DNA of 5,060 nt from Moraxellaceae bacterium (GTDB lineage: Bacteria; Pseudomonadota; Gammaproteobacteria; Pseudomonadales; Moraxellaceae): positions 1 to 5,060 of the forward strand of contig JACMMY010000075.1 of assembly GCA_014378805.1 (NCBI GenBank). The letters are read 5' to 3'. A model generated the notes under the pieces. The model was not told the origin of the DNA. It ran no database searches and worked only from the letters and a program-made list of their open reading frames with translations. The translations under genes were made by a program, and so were the position numbers. This document shows positions 4,817 through 5,060 of this stretch, piece by piece; position 1 is the stretch's first letter, and the number at the start of each line of letters is the position of its first letter.

Positions 4817-5060
4817 ACATACCCTCCACCGTGTTCTTTGAAATTATTTAAAAAAACATACTAAATAATTAAAATGCGGTTTGCACGGCCTAATCAACTC
4901 CAACCATGGTATTTAGACATCTTTACAAACTGCGCTTTCGATGCGAGTATTAGCATTAAGCTACAGTTTCAAAAGATACAATCACCGATCAAAATTGATT
5001 GGCTAACAAAGCCTTAGATGGCCATAGCATTAAGTATCAACCCTCTAATTTCAAATTGAG
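4815..5060. other. Non-coding stretch at right edge, no gene supported
   Basis: I see no open frame of useful length with a ribosome binding site on either strand, and no tRNA-like fold. Besides the inverted repeat at 4842-4870, the only structure is a 10-bp direct repeat, TAGCATTAAG, at 4951-4960 and 5025-5034, and a weak 4-bp hairpin GGCT/AGCC at 5001-5013. The stretch may be the boundary between the accessory module and the next gene set beyond the window. Confidence 0.5.
4842..4870. repeat. AT-only inverted repeat downstream of the HTH gene
   Basis: AATTATTTA (4842-4850) and TAAATAATT (4862-4870) are perfect 9-bp inverted arms around an 11-nt A-rich loop. On the minus strand the loop reads with a T7 run. 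All paired bases are A or T, so the RNA hairpin would be weak. It may help end the HTH transcript or bind protein as DNA. Confidence 0.35.

Noticed and set aside
4892..4920. Minus-strand 8-codon frame (MSKYHGWS) with upstream purines
   Set aside because: It is too short to support, has no convincing promoter, and has nothing coding-like after the stop.
4951..5034. TAGCATTAAG direct repeat as an integration attachment site
   Set aside because: Two 10-bp copies 64 bp apart next to no integrase or tRNA gene are not enough evidence; listed only as a repeat.

Overview
The window reads as an accessory region, either prophage-like or plasmid/island-like, from a moderately AT-rich Gram-negative bacterium. 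A proteobacterium is most likely, judging from Shine-Dalgarno usage, sigma70-like promoters and protein families I associate with proteobacterial phages and plasmids. No gene fixes the species, and there is no integrase, transposase, structural phage gene, rRNA, tRNA or CRISPR array.

Layout. Positions 1-3656 hold a tightly packed leftward (minus-strand) gene set. In transcription order it encodes: a calcineurin-like metallophosphoesterase (3656-2895); a small dual-specificity-type cysteine phosphatase (2892-2479); a protein with a four-cysteine zinc-ribbon-like tail (2482-2072); a Sel1-repeat plus Lon-like AAA+ ATPase without a protease domain (2068-602); a 60-residue hypothetical protein (556-374); and a hypothetical protein cut by the left edge (337-1). 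The first four genes are joined by a 2-nt gap, a 4-nt ATGA overlap and a 3-nt gap, so they are almost certainly one translationally coupled unit. The last two follow after gaps of 45 and 36 nt. The 45-nt gap contains a perfect 12-bp palindrome that resembles a LacI-family operator.

Positions 3657-3998 form a divergent control region. On the minus strand it has a TATAAT promoter, a possible 41-codon small gene and a strong intrinsic terminator that ends only about 30 bp before the metallophosphoesterase. A second promoter-like element lies just in front of that terminator and overlaps it. A perfect hyphenated dyad (ATTAAC-N6-GTTAAT) sits where the -35 regions of the leftward promoter and the rightward regulator promoter would meet.

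Positions 3999-4814 encode a rightward helix-turn-helix protein of 271 residues with no visible ribosome binding site, the usual place for a repressor that controls a divergent operon and itself. Positions 4815-5060 contain no convincing gene, only two inverted repeats and a short direct repeat.

Working model (inference): the HTH protein binds the central dyad and represses the leftward set. That set pairs two chemically different phosphoesterases with a zinc-binding protein and an orphan Lon-like remodelling ATPase. The families are recognisable one by one, but I know of no named system with this combination, so the module is the main candidate for something undescribed.
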